From Dialister sp. UBA6422 (GTDB taxonomy: Bacteria > Bacillota > Negativicutes > Veillonellales > Dialisteraceae): a stretch of 8,524 nt of DNA. Every line of letters starts with the position of its first letter. Positions within the stretch are counted from its first letter, which is position 1. This document shows positions 1-6,861 of the stretch, one piece after another. The DNA lies in assembly GCA_002439665.1 (NCBI GenBank), contig DJPC01000111.1, positions 1 through 8,524 on the forward strand. Reading direction: 5' to 3'. Position numbers and translations under genes: made by a program. The notes below the pieces were generated by a model. That model searched no databases. It had not been told where the DNA came from and saw only the letters and a program-made list of their open reading frames with translations.

Positions 1-1694
1 TGGTGGGTATAATGAACCAATCCAGGAGGACCATTGGGGATTTTCTTCACATAACGGACGAGCGTATAATCTACATCCACCTTTCCAGAATCTTTCCCTG
101 TACTGTTCCAAGCGGTGAGAGCTGCCACTTTTTCTAATGTGCTTTCTGGAATGGTTTCACCACCAGTCTCTAACACCACATGAGAACCTGGAATGGCTCT
201 GGCATGAAACCAAAGGTCTCCTTTTTTTGCTTTATGGAGAGTCAGAAATTCATTTTGCGTACTATTTTTACCCATAAATACAGTAAATCCATCAATGGAG
301 AGAGAGGTAAGAGCTGGGTCTCCTTTATGACTCTTTTTATTCACTTTAGGTGGTCTATGATTCCCTAATTTCTCAATACCTGTGTTCTTCAATTCATCTT
401 TTAATGCTTCTAGTTCTTTTTTTGTTTTGACTTTATCAATGAAATAAAGCATATCTTGCAAGTATTGGATTTTAGCCATTCCCTCATCTAACTTTTCCTG
501 GCCCATAACCAGTCTGGTCTTCATTTTGTTGTATTTTTTAAAATATACCTGACTGTTTCCCATAACAGAAAGCAGGGGATCTACAGGTATCACTTCTTCT
601 GTAGGCGGATCATTGAATAAGTTTTGCACCTTAAGAGATTTTTTTCCATTGATTTTTTCATAAGCATAAATAGAAAGTAGATTGCCCCACAATTTATATT
701 GTTCTGTTTTCTCTGTTTCTGCCATTTCTTCCTGAATTTTACGTTGCTTTCTCTCTTCACGTTTGATTAGGGTGTGTATTTTTTTACGATATTCCTGTAG
801 GGCAGAAGCAATAGTACCGCCGGAGGAAAGTGCTTCTTTTTCCATCCAAGAAATAATAGGAGCGGTTTCTTTTTCTTCGCCTAAAATAGAAAGCGGGATA
901 GGACTTACCACGTGTTTCCCATTTTTCCCTTCATAGATATGTAATTCTTTGGAGGTGGAAATTTTTTCTTGCATTCCATGCATGGTTTGGAGAAGATTCT
1001 CTTCTTGTGAATCTGTTAAGGAAGGAAGGGGAATATCTGATGGAATATGAGAAAGTGAAGCTAATTCATCCACTAAAAAACGAGAAAATCCATTGAACGT
1101 ATGGAAAATCCAAGTATCTAATGGGGTATCAGTTTGTTTGCTGTAGTCTAAAATGCTTTTCAGCTCTTCCTTGGAAAATTTCATAAAATCCATGCGTGAT
1201 GTATTATCCGGAAGTTTGTAGGTTTCCCCTGGAATTAAGAGACGATCTAATTTTTTACCTCGAAGGCAAGCATCAATAATAGTATCTCCCTCTGTGAGAA
1301 TCAGATTTGGTGAGGCAGGCAGTAATTCGACCCATAATGTTTTAGTTACTATAGCACCAGCTGCTTCAATGCGATCAAAAGAAAAGGCCAAAATACGGTC
1401 CATTTCGATTTGCTCCACATGAGACAGACGACTTCCTTCCAAGTGCTTACGCAGAGTCATGCAAAATGTCTGAGAATGATCATATTGATTTTGTCCCTTT
1501 CCCTTGGTTGTCAAATATGCAATAGGGGGTGTATGGGTATTAAAAATCAGATGAACCGGTCTAGAGTTGGGACAAAATAACTCCATATCCATGATGCGAT
1601 TATCGATTTGGTGGATTTGCCGCACTTGTGCAGGAACAATTATTTTTTTTAATTCTTTAATAAATAAGTAAAGGGTGGCACTATCAATTTGCAT
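1..1694 (-). CDS. rqcH: RqcH, NFACT-family ribosome-associated quality control factor (C-terminus cut by window edge)
   Basis: The frame from ATG 1694 down to base 3 is open for 564 codons with no stop. RqcH (formerly YloA/FbpA, 'fibronectin-binding') binds obstructed 50S subunits carrying peptidyl-tRNA and recruits Ala-tRNA to add C-terminal alanine tails that mark stalled peptides for degradation. The NFACT-N domain starts MQIDSATLYLFIKEL, and the family's DR motif, needed for tailing in B. subtilis, is present as D99-R100 (EMDRILAF). A Lys/Glu-rich region around residues 300-440, broken by a short non-charged stretch, fits the coiled-coil arms. The NFACT-R domain follows, with GKN at 475-477 and DLWFHARAIPGSHV at 493-506. 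Bacterial homologues are about 570-590 residues, so only roughly the last 10-25 are missing. GGAG about 8 bases before the ATG supports this start. It is transcribed divergently from dapF. Family and orientation are clear; the tailing function is inferred from the conserved DR motif. Confidence 0.95.
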   Translation of the reverse strand, partial: MQIDSATLYLFIKELKKIIVPAQVRQIHQIDNRIMDMELFCPNSRPVHLIFNTHTPPIAYLTTKGKGQNQYDHSQTFCMTLRKHLEGSRLSHVEQIEMDRILAFSFDRIEAAGAIVTKTLWVELLPASPNLILTEGDTIIDACLRGKKLDRLLIPGETYKLPDNTSRMDFMKFSKEELKSILDYSKQTDTPLDTWIFHTFNGFSRFLVDELASLSHIPSDIPLPSLTDSQEENLLQTMHGMQEKISTSKELHIYEGKNGKHVVSPIPLSILGEEKETAPIISWMEKEALSSGGTIASALQEYRKKIHTLIKREERKQRKIQEEMAETEKTEQYKLWGNLLSIYAYEKINGKKSLKVQNLFNDPPTEEVIPVDPLLSVMGNSQVYFKKYNKMKTRLVMGQEKLDEGMAKIQYLQDMLYFIDKVKTKKELEALKDELKNTGIEKLGNHRPPKVNKKSHKGDPALTSLSIDGFTVFMGKNSTQNEFLTLHKAKKGDLWFHARAIPGSHVVLETGGETIPESTLEKVAALTAWNSTGKDSGKVDVDYTLVRYVKKIPNGPPGLVHYTH

Positions 1695-1726
1695 GATATA
1701 TCTCCTTATCACAATTTGTATCTTAT

Positions 1727-1755
1727 ATTATATATAAATACATATGACTTATAAA
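1727..1755 (-). promoter_or_regulatory. Candidate sigma-A promoter of rqcH
   Basis: Read on the minus strand there is a perfect -10 box TATAAT (1732-1727) and a weak -35 box TTTATA (1755-1750) separated by 17 bases. Transcription would begin near 1720, giving a leader of about 25 bases that contains the GGAG ribosome binding site of rqcH. The surroundings are very AT-rich, so chance matches are possible. A second TATACT at 1773-1768 lacks a convincing -35 box. Confidence 0.5.
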
Positions 1756-1782
1756 ATATTTCCTCTTAGTATATCACGAAAT

Positions 1783-1811
1783 GTGAAAGAATCGAGAAAA
1801 TATGCTAAAAT
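1783..1811 (+). promoter_or_regulatory. Candidate sigma-A promoter of dapF
   Basis: GTGAAA (1783-1788) and TAAAAT (1806-1811) are separated by exactly 17 bases and match the sigma-A -35 and -10 consensus at 4 and 5 of 6 positions. Transcription would start near 1818, leaving a leader of about 128 bases before dapF. That leader holds a weak hairpin (GAAAAT/ATTTTC with a 6-base loop, near 1855-1872) but is too short and unpatterned for a lysine riboswitch. Confidence 0.45.
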
Positions 1812-1930
1812 ATAACAGTCAGCATTTGGTGATGTAGGTAAACATGACCATGGGAAAATTGTACCATTTTCAGATGTGAATCTTTGAATATTTTTTTACC
1901 TGTTAGAAAATACATGTGAATGAAAAACAT

Positions 1931-1936
1931 AGGAGG
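1931..1936 (+). promoter_or_regulatory. Ribosome binding site that fixes the dapF start
   Basis: A full AGGAGG lies nine bases before ATG 1946. It rules out the longer in-frame GTG 1916 reading, which would start upstream of this site and translate through it. Confidence 0.85.
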
Positions 1937-1945
1937 ATTGATGTT

Positions 1946-2779
1946 ATGCATTTTACTAAATGGCAAGGATGCGGCAATGACTATGTGTTTGTTAATGGAT
2001 TTGAAGAAGATTTCGATGCGGTTAAGAGGAAAATCGTGGAAATCAGTGACCGTCACTTTGGCGTAGGATCTGATGGAGTGATTTTTCTTCTTCCCTCTGA
2101 TCAAGCAGATATTCGAATGCGCATGTTTAATAATGATGGGTCTGAAGGCGAGATGTGTGGCAATGGAATCCGTTGCTTAGCCAAGTGGGCTTATGAATTA
2201 GGAATTGTTAAAACAAAGCGTTTTTCAGTAGAAACTGGTGCTGGTATTTTATACCCAGAAATTTTGGCTGATGGGCAAGTACGAGTAGATATGGGGCAGC
2301 CTCATTTGCAGGCTGATGAAATTCCAGTCCTTGGCTTAGGCAAAGGCGAGGTCATTGATCAGCCTCTTTTTAATGAAAGTACAGGGAAAACATATCGAGT
2401 AACCTGCGTATCTATGGGGAATCCTCATTGCGTTACTTTTGTGAACGATATGAAAGAAATCAATCTTCCCGGAGAAGGCCCTCATTTAGAAGTAGACGCC
2501 CATTTTCCTAAGAAGGCTAATATTGAATTTGTACAGAAATTGGGAGACCATCATTTCCGCATGCGCGTTTGGGAACGAGGCACGGGTATTACTATGGCTT
2601 GTGGTACAGGTACTTGTGCTACCGTTGTAGCAGCTATTTTAAATGGACTTACCAAGGACTATGCAGATGTGGATTTGGATGGAGGTACTCTTCATATTGA
2701 ATGGACAGGAAATCCTAAAGATCATGTCTACATGACAGGTCCTGCTGTGAAAGCTTTTGAGGGGGACTATGATTTATAA
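1946..2779 (+). CDS. dapF: Diaminopimelate epimerase DapF
   Basis: DapF interconverts LL- and meso-diaminopimelate in the cytoplasm, the penultimate step of lysine synthesis and the source of meso-DAP for peptidoglycan. It is a cofactor-free epimerase using two cysteines, and both are visible: C71 in GEMCGNGIRC and C219 in ACGTGTCA. The N-terminal signature GCGNDYVF (residues 8-15), GVGSDG (39-44), MGNPHCV (157-163) and the substrate-contacting region IEFV...WERGTG (about 193-214) are also intact. At 277 residues it has the usual family length. The start is ATG 1946, with AGGAGG at 1931-1936 nine bases upstream. An in-frame GTG at 1916 would add ten residues made from the ribosome binding site itself and is unlikely; ATG 1941 is out of frame. 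It is first on the plus strand and may be read together with yicC, 144 bases downstream. Confidence 0.97.
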   Translation: MHFTKWQGCGNDYVFVNGFEEDFDAVKRKIVEISDRHFGVGSDGVIFLLPSDQADIRMRMFNNDGSEGEMCGNGIRCLAKWAYELGIVKTKRFSVETGAGILYPEILADGQVRVDMGQPHLQADEIPVLGLGKGEVIDQPLFNESTGKTYRVTCVSMGNPHCVTFVNDMKEINLPGEGPHLEVDAHFPKKANIEFVQKLGDHHFRMRVWERGTGITMACGTGTCATVVAAILNGLTKDYADVDLDGGTLHIEWTGNPKDHVYMTGPAVKAFEGDYDL

Positions 2780-2795
2780 AAAGAACATCCTATAC

Positions 2796-2906
2796 AGCTT
2801 ATATAAGCTATGAAGATAAATTGTATGGAGATTTCTTTGTCATTGGCTTTGGGGAATTTTGGAACGAGCCAATGACTGGCAGAAATGATCTGATATTCGG
2901 AATATC
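2796..2906 (+). repeat. Three inverted repeats in the dapF-yicC gap (possible structured leader of yicC)
   Basis: Three perfect inverted repeats sit in 111 bases: a 14-base palindrome AGCTTATATAAGCT (2796-2809); a 10-bp pair GTCATTGGCT (2839-2848) and AGCCAATGAC (2867-2876) with an 18-base loop; and GATATT (2892-2897) with AATATC (2901-2906) around CGG, ending a few bases before the yicC ribosome binding site. None is followed by a T-run, so they do not look like a simple intrinsic terminator. They could be RNA hairpins in a dapF-yicC transcript or protein-binding sites. The function is unknown. Confidence 0.6.
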
Positions 2907-2923
2907 CCTTGTGAGGTGTGACC

Positions 2924-3811
2924 ATGAATAGTATGACTGGCTTTGGTCGGGGCACAGGAGAAAGTGCTCTTGGCATAGTGACTGCAGAAATAAAAGCGGT
3001 CAATAGCCGTTTCTTGGAAATTAATATTCGAAGTGACCATTTTCCGGGAGTATTGGAAGAAACTGCCCGCCAGATGATTAAAGAAACAATTTCGAGAGGA
3101 AAATTGAATATTTCCTTATCTTTTACCCCAGCTGCTGGTGGAAAAGAAATGGAAGTGCATCTTAATGAACCTTTGCTCGATGCTTATATTGCCGCCTTGG
3201 TACAGGTGAGTAAGAAAAAGAGAGTCAAAGGACGGATTGGGATCTCTGATTTACTAGCTATGCCTGAGTCGTTTGTATCTGTGCAGAAAAAAGAAATGAC
3301 AGAAGACGAATTACTTCCTATGGTACAGCAGGCGATGACAGAAGCTTTGCATAGTTTAGAAGAAATGCGTCAAAGAGAAGGAAACAATTTAAAGGCTGAT
3401 TTAAAGAAACGAATTGCATTTCTTAGAGAAAAATTGAATTTTATGGTCTCCCGTCAAGACCTAGCTGCGAAAGCTTATGCAGAGAGACTTCATCAACGAA
3501 TGACAGATTTACTAAAAAAGATGAATCTAGAAACAGACGAATCACGAATTATGGAAGAAGTCGCTATTTTCTCTGAAAAAACAGATTATACAGAAGAAGT
3601 GGTTCGCTTTGGTAGTCATTTGGATCAATTTGAACATATGCTAGATAGTAATGAACCTATAGGTAGGAAATTGGATTTCTTATTGCAAGAAATTAATAGG
3701 GAAGTGAATACTACCGCCTCTAAAGCCAGTGATACAGAAGTGATTGATTGTGTCATTACGGTAAAAACGGAATTGGAAAAGATTAGAGAGCAGGTACAAA
3801 ATATCGAGTAG
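2924..3811 (+). CDS. yicC: YicC/YloC-family endoribonuclease
   Basis: The protein belongs to the YicC/YloC family, members of which have been shown to be endoribonucleases (E. coli YicC promotes decay of the small RNA RyhB; B. subtilis YloC cleaves RNA). It begins with the hallmark MTGFGRG (residues 4-10), followed by the YicC-like N-terminal domain (to about 155). A charged helical middle follows, and the family C-terminal domain (DUF1732) ends with GRKLDFLLQEINREVNT and ELEKIREQVQNIE (residues 247-295). At 295 residues it is full length. ATG 2924 is chosen because GAGG at 2913-2916 is seven bases upstream; GTG 2918 would overlap that site. Its position before remA-gmk-rpoZ-coaBC matches the Firmicute arrangement. 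Its specific RNA targets cannot be read from sequence. Confidence 0.95.
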   Translation: MNSMTGFGRGTGESALGIVTAEIKAVNSRFLEINIRSDHFPGVLEETARQMIKETISRGKLNISLSFTPAAGGKEMEVHLNEPLLDAYIAALVQVSKKKRVKGRIGISDLLAMPESFVSVQKKEMTEDELLPMVQQAMTEALHSLEEMRQREGNNLKADLKKRIAFLREKLNFMVSRQDLAAKAYAERLHQRMTDLLKKMNLETDESRIMEEVAIFSEKTDYTEEVVRFGSHLDQFEHMLDSNEPIGRKLDFLLQEINREVNTTASKASDTEVIDCVITVKTELEKIREQVQNIE

Positions 3812-3823
3812 TGGTGATTGATA

Positions 3824-3866
3824 CTTGTTTTAATCTATCCTAGTCTTTAAGAAATGGTAAAACAAG
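3824..3866 (+). repeat. 9-bp inverted repeat between yicC and remA
   Basis: CTTGTTTTA (3824-3832) and TAAAACAAG (3858-3866) are perfectly complementary across a 25-base loop. After one mismatch the outer AT/AT pairs can extend the stem. The stem is AT-rich and no T-run follows, so it is a poor intrinsic terminator. It lies upstream of the candidate remA promoter and could be an operator or a processing hairpin at the yicC 3' end. Confidence 0.55.
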
Positions 3867-3881
3867 CATGTCAATGACTAT

Positions 3882-3914
3882 ACGACTTGAACTGTCGTGA
3901 TATACTAGTATATA
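3882..3914 (+). promoter_or_regulatory. Candidate remA operon promoter embedded in two inverted repeats
   Basis: TTGAAC (3887-3892) with TATATA (3909-3914), 16 bases apart, makes a plausible sigma-A promoter for remA-gmk-rpoZ. The -35 box forms most of the loop of ACGAC (3882-3886)/GTCGT (3894-3898). The -10 box overlaps a perfect 14-base palindrome ATATACTAGTATAT (3900-3913). That layout suggests an operator controlling the promoter, though TA-rich palindromes also arise by chance. Confidence 0.4.
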
Positions 3915-3954
3915 TGGCAAAATTGACCAAATATTTTGTAAGGGAGTAACCAAA

Positions 3955-4230
3955 TTGGGCTTTTCATTGATTAACATTGGATTCGGCAATATGGCTGCAG
4001 CCGCTCGTGTTATGGCTATTATTAGTCCTGAATCTGCACCAGTTAAACGTATGATTCAAGATTCTCGCGATAAAGGAGTCTTGATTGATGCGACGTATGG
4101 GAGAAAAACAAGAGCTGTTCTGATTATGGATAGTGGACAAATTATCCTTTCTGCAGTCCAGCCAGAAACCATTTCTCACAGACTGATGAATAAAGACGTA
4201 ATCACCAACGAAGGAATGGATGAAAACTGA
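3955..4230 (+). CDS. remA: RemA-family DNA-binding regulator (DUF370)
   Basis: In B. subtilis RemA is a small ring-forming DNA-binding protein that activates biofilm matrix operons. This 91-residue protein is a clear homologue: LINIGFGN (5-12), [12 protein letters not shown] (23-34), [13 protein letters not shown] (43-55) and LSAVQPET (65-72). Arg18 and Arg50, positions important for DNA binding in the Bacillus protein, are kept; residue 51 is Lys where Bacillus has Arg. The start is an unusual TTG at 3955, supported by AGGGAG (3941-3946) eight bases before it and by alignment with the family's N-terminus; no in-frame ATG precedes the conserved LINIGFGN. Its TGA shares one base with the gmk ATG (TGATG), indicating translational coupling. 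The target genes in this organism are unknown; a role in matrix or surface genes would be inference. Confidence 0.93.
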   Translation: MGFSLINIGFGNMAAAARVMAIISPESAPVKRMIQDSRDKGVLIDATYGRKTRAVLIMDSGQIILSAVQPETISHRLMNKDVITNEGMDEN

Positions 4231-4880
4231 TGGATAAGGCACAGAAAAAAGACGAAGGAATCCTGCTGGTGGTATCTGGACCCAGCGGTGCAGGGAAAGG
4301 CACTATTTGTGATGCGATTCGAAAATTATATCCAGATTTGCAATATTCCGTATCCATGACGACAAGAGCTCCACGGAATGGGGAAGTAGAAGGGAAAAGC
4401 TATTTTTTCCGTACCAATGAACAGTTTGAACAACTGATCAAAGAAGATGCTTTCCTTGAATATGCTAAAGTATATGATCACTACTATGGAACACCGAAAA
4501 AAAGAGCGTTGGATATGATTGGTGATGGTAAATCAGTTCTTCTAGAAATCGATATCCAAGGTGCTATGCAAGTGAAGAAAAGATACCCAAAGGGTGTTTT
4601 CATTTACATCGTTCCCCCGTCTTTAGAGATTCTTTCCGGCCGTCTCCATCAGAGAGGCACTGACTCTGAAGAAGTCATTGAAAAACGATTGGCGCAGATT
4701 ACCAATGAACTAGCTATGGCACATCAGTATGATTACATTGTGGTCAATGATGTGCTAGATGATGCGATTCGCAAAGTCCGTTCTATTTTAGAAGCAGAAC
4801 AATGTAAGCTTTCTAGAAATGAAGGACAGATTGAAACTATTTTTAAACAATATATAAATAAGGAGGTCCCTTTAAAATGA
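4230..4880 (+). CDS. gmk: Guanylate kinase
   Basis: Gmk phosphorylates GMP (and dGMP) with ATP to give GDP, feeding GTP synthesis and nucleotide recycling in the cytoplasm. The P-loop GPSGAGKGT is at residues 17-25. The GMP-binding segment is [19 protein letters not shown] (42-60), with R46, R49 and Y58 as the usual base and phosphate contacts. [15 protein letters not shown] (75-89) and EIDIQGA (106-112) complete the nucleotide site, and the lid region has [13 protein letters not shown] (142-154). At 216 residues it has normal length. The start ATG overlaps the remA stop by one base, and only a weak AAGGAA lies 13 bases upstream, so initiation probably relies on ribosomes finishing remA. The stop overlaps the rpoZ start (ATGA). 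Identification is secure. Confidence 0.97.
   Translation: MDKAQKKDEGILLVVSGPSGAGKGTICDAIRKLYPDLQYSVSMTTRAPRNGEVEGKSYFFRTNEQFEQLIKEDAFLEYAKVYDHYYGTPKKRALDMIGDGKSVLLEIDIQGAMQVKKRYPKGVFIYIVPPSLEILSGRLHQRGTDSEEVIEKRLAQITNELAMAHQYDYIVVNDVLDDAIRKVRSILEAEQCKLSRNEGQIETIFKQYINKEVPLK
4861..4866 (+). promoter_or_regulatory. Ribosome binding site of rpoZ inside the gmk 3' end
   Basis: A consensus AGGAGG lies within the last codons of gmk, ten bases before ATG 4877. It selects ATG 4877 over the adjacent in-frame ATG 4880. Its strength, unlike the weak site of gmk, suggests that rpoZ can also initiate independently of coupling. Confidence 0.8.
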
Positions 4881-5077
4881 TGTGTTATCCTTCTATTGAC
4901 AGTCTTGTCAAAAAAGTGGATTCCAAGTATACCCTGGTTACCTTAGCAGCTATGCGTGCTCGTGAACTGACAGATGGTCAGCAGCCACTCATCGCTAATG
5001 CCAAGGACAAAAAACCAGTCACCGTAGCACTGGAAGAAATTTACGAAGATAAAATCACCTATTCTTTTGATAAATAA
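4877..5077 (+). CDS. rpoZ: RNA polymerase omega subunit
   Basis: Omega is a small subunit that clamps the beta-prime chain and helps RNA polymerase assembly and stability. The 66-residue product carries the family pattern: [20 protein letters not shown] (residues 4-23), [11 protein letters not shown] (24-34, the conserved RAR helix), and the [15 protein letters not shown] segment (46-60). This is the short Firmicute-type length. The ATG overlaps the gmk stop by four bases (ATGA). The gmk-rpoZ pairing is common in bacteria and supports the call. Residue 2 is an extra Met relative to the ATG three bases later, a trivial uncertainty in the start. Confidence 0.95.
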   Translation: MMCYPSIDSLVKKVDSKYTLVTLAAMRARELTDGQQPLIANAKDKKPVTVALEEIYEDKITYSFDK

Positions 5078-5088
5078 AAAAGGAATAT

Positions 5089-5152
5089 AAGGCAGGATAC
5101 CATGAAATCTTTTCTGTGGATACATCAGTGGGTGCTGATTTCCTGCCTTTTT
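5089..5152 (+). terminator. Stem-loop with T-run between rpoZ and coaBC (possible attenuator)
   Basis: AAGGCAGGA (5089-5097) pairs perfectly with TCCTGCCTT (5141-5149), and the 3' arm runs directly into TTTTT (5148-5152). The 43-base loop contains a nested hairpin, ATCAG (5124-5128)/CTGAT (5135-5139). The long loop makes this weaker than a standard intrinsic terminator, so partial termination or attenuation of read-through into coaBC is plausible. A 19-codon reading frame (5102-5161) runs through the loop and the 3' arm. Confidence 0.45.
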
Positions 5153-5202
5153 GATGTGTAAAAATTAAAGGGGAACTCCCTGCTTTCAGGAAGGAAAGAC
5201 AA

Positions 5203-6405
5203 ATGTTTGAAAATAAGCATATTGTTGTAGGAATCTGCGGAGGAATTGCCGCATATAAAGCAGCCGGACTGGTGAGTCAGCTGAGACAAAAAGGGGCAGA
5301 CGTTCATTGCATTATGACTGCTCATGCGACCAAACTTGTAACTCCTATTACTTTTGGGGAATTATCAGGAAACGATGTAACAGTAGACATGTTTGCCAAC
5401 ATTTCTAAATGGGATGTAGAACATATTGCTTTGGCAAGACTGGCAGACATTTTTGTTATTGCACCGGCTACAGCTGACATCATTGGGAAAGTGGCTAACG
5501 GTATTGCTGATGATATGCTTTCTACTACTATTATGGCCACTAAAGCTAAGGTACTCTTTGTTCCTTCTATGAATACCAATATGTACGAAAATCCAATTGT
5601 ACAGGCCAACATAGAAAAGCTGAAATCTTATGGCTACGAATTTGTAGAACCAGAATCCGGACATTTGGCTTGTAACACCAGTGGCAAAGGTCGTTTCCCA
5701 GCATTAGACACCATTATGGAAGGCATTGAAAAATGTCTCTTTGGTAAACATTTACTAAAAGGAAAGAAAGTCATTGTTTCTGCTGGTGGTACACAAGAAA
5801 ATATCGATCCTGTTCGTTATATCAGCAATCGCTCCAGTGGGCGCCAGGGGTATGCTATTGCTAAGGCGGCTGCTATGGAAGATGCAGACGTTACATTGGT
5901 AAGCTGTACCACAGCCCTTCCTGTACCAGCAGGGGTCAAAGTTGTATATGTTCATGACGCTAGAGAACTGGATAAAGCCATGAATGAATACTATGATAGT
6001 TGCGATATTGCTATTATGGCAGCTGCTGTCTCCGATTATCGCCCCACCGTACAGGCTACCCAGAAAATCAAAAAAGAAGACAATGATTGCCTTCATATTG
6101 ACTTAACTCAGAATCCAGATATTCTTTTCGGACTGGGCCAGAAGAAAACCCATCAATTCCTGGTTGGCTTTGCGGCAGAGACCCAAGATGTTATCGAACA
6201 CGGCAAATCCAAACTGAAGAGAAAGAACTTGGATATGCTAGTAGCCAATGATGTAGCCATGCCAGGTGCTGGCTTTAATGGTACTACAAACATTGCCTCC
6301 CTTCTCTATAAAGACGGACATATGGAACAGTATCCAAAGATGTCAAAAGATGAATTGGGACGTATTATCATCACTAAATTGGCAGAGCTCTTGGAAGCCC
6401 GATAA
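5203..6405 (+). CDS. coaBC: Bifunctional phosphopantothenoylcysteine decarboxylase / phosphopantothenate-cysteine ligase
   Basis: CoaBC carries out two consecutive steps of coenzyme A synthesis. CoaB joins phosphopantothenate and cysteine using CTP; CoaC, an FMN flavoprotein, decarboxylates the product to phosphopantetheine. The N-terminal CoaC half (about 1-185) shows GICGGIAAYKA (10-20), the catalytic His74 in WDVEHIALAR, APATADIIGKVANGIADDML (87-106), PSMNTNMY (121-128) with the conserved Asn, and Cys157 in the flexible flap (LACNTSGKGRFP). The C-terminal CoaB half (about 186-400) shows VSAGGTQENIDPVRYISNRS (192-211), AAAVSDYRP (273-281), a KIKK segment (288-291) matching the catalytic-lysine region, and VGFAAET (321-327). 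At 400 residues it is full length. AGGAAGGA, ending about eight bases before ATG 5203, supports the start. No convincing separate promoter is seen, so transcription probably reads in from rpoZ. In many Firmicutes priA follows; here a terminator does. Confidence 0.97.
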   Translation: MFENKHIVVGICGGIAAYKAAGLVSQLRQKGADVHCIMTAHATKLVTPITFGELSGNDVTVDMFANISKWDVEHIALARLADIFVIAPATADIIGKVANGIADDMLSTTIMATKAKVLFVPSMNTNMYENPIVQANIEKLKSYGYEFVEPESGHLACNTSGKGRFPALDTIMEGIEKCLFGKHLLKGKKVIVSAGGTQENIDPVRYISNRSSGRQGYAIAKAAAMEDADVTLVSCTTALPVPAGVKVVYVHDARELDKAMNEYYDSCDIAIMAAAVSDYRPTVQATQKIKKEDNDCLHIDLTQNPDILFGLGQKKTHQFLVGFAAETQDVIEHGKSKLKRKNLDMLVANDVAMPGAGFNGTTNIASLLYKDGHMEQYPKMSKDELGRIIITKLAELLEAR

Positions 6406-6510
6406 ACACTGACTTTTTTGCACTTTTTAGGTGAGCCTATTATAGAATCATTCTGGAATATTCACTAGTAATCGGCCTTTTTGTGACACTTCATTATTAA
6501 GGCTACATAT

Positions 6511-6551
6511 AAAAAGAGACTTCTAATCTAATAAAGGAGGTCTCTTTTTTT
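6511..6551 (+). terminator. Strong intrinsic terminator closing the coaBC transcription unit
   Basis: AAAAAGAGACTTC (6511-6523) pairs with GAGGTCTCTTTTT (6537-6549) over 13 bp with one G-T pair, around a 13-base loop. The 3' side continues as a T-run to 6551. The matching A-run on the 5' side means it could also act on minus-strand transcription. It insulates the housekeeping block from the tpsB unit. Confidence 0.9.
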
Positions 6552-6861
6552 GGTGTCTATGAAATTTATGTATATATTTATCGGATATGCATTTTCAAAA
6601 TTGATTTTTCGAAATTAATTACGTATTTGCAGGATAATTCTCCAAAAGCGATCATAGAAGATTTTTATATTAATTATATAGATCTATGAATAGCAAAATA
6701 ATTGTTAGTTTTAAATAAATTCATGTGTTAGTTTGTATTTAACAAGCTGTGTATTCTCTTCGATAAAATCTATGAAAATGAAATAAAATTCATCTACTAA
6801 AAAATTGATTAAATCACAGAAAAACAGCCTTTTATTGTGGAGAAAAAAGGAACCTAATGTT

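Noticed and set aside
1844..1879. 11-codon frame in the dapF leader that might be a leader peptide
   Set aside because: Only a weak TAGGT precedes it, it has no run of Lys or other regulatory codons, and no terminator-antiterminator pair is visible around it.
1916..1945. In-frame GTG start adding ten residues to DapF
   Set aside because: The extension is encoded by the ribosome binding site itself, has no site of its own, and does not match the usual DapF N-terminus; ATG 1946 with AGGAGG nine bases upstream fits.
1818..1945. Lysine riboswitch upstream of dapF
   Set aside because: The leader is too short for the aptamer, and no multi-helix core or terminator was recognised.
5755..6096. 113-codon minus-strand frame opposite coaBC
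   Set aside because: It lies fully antisense to the conserved CoaB domain, with no ribosome binding site or recognisable product.
6678..6687. Palindrome ATAGATCTAT in the spacer
   Set aside because: Ten bases, no partner sites and no nearby promoter; expected by chance in this composition.
6556..6776. TCTATGAA occurring three times (6556, 6683, 6769) in the AT-rich spacer
   Set aside because: The spacing is irregular (127 and 86 bases), no flanking sequence is shared, and such words are common in AT-rich DNA; not a convincing repeat array.
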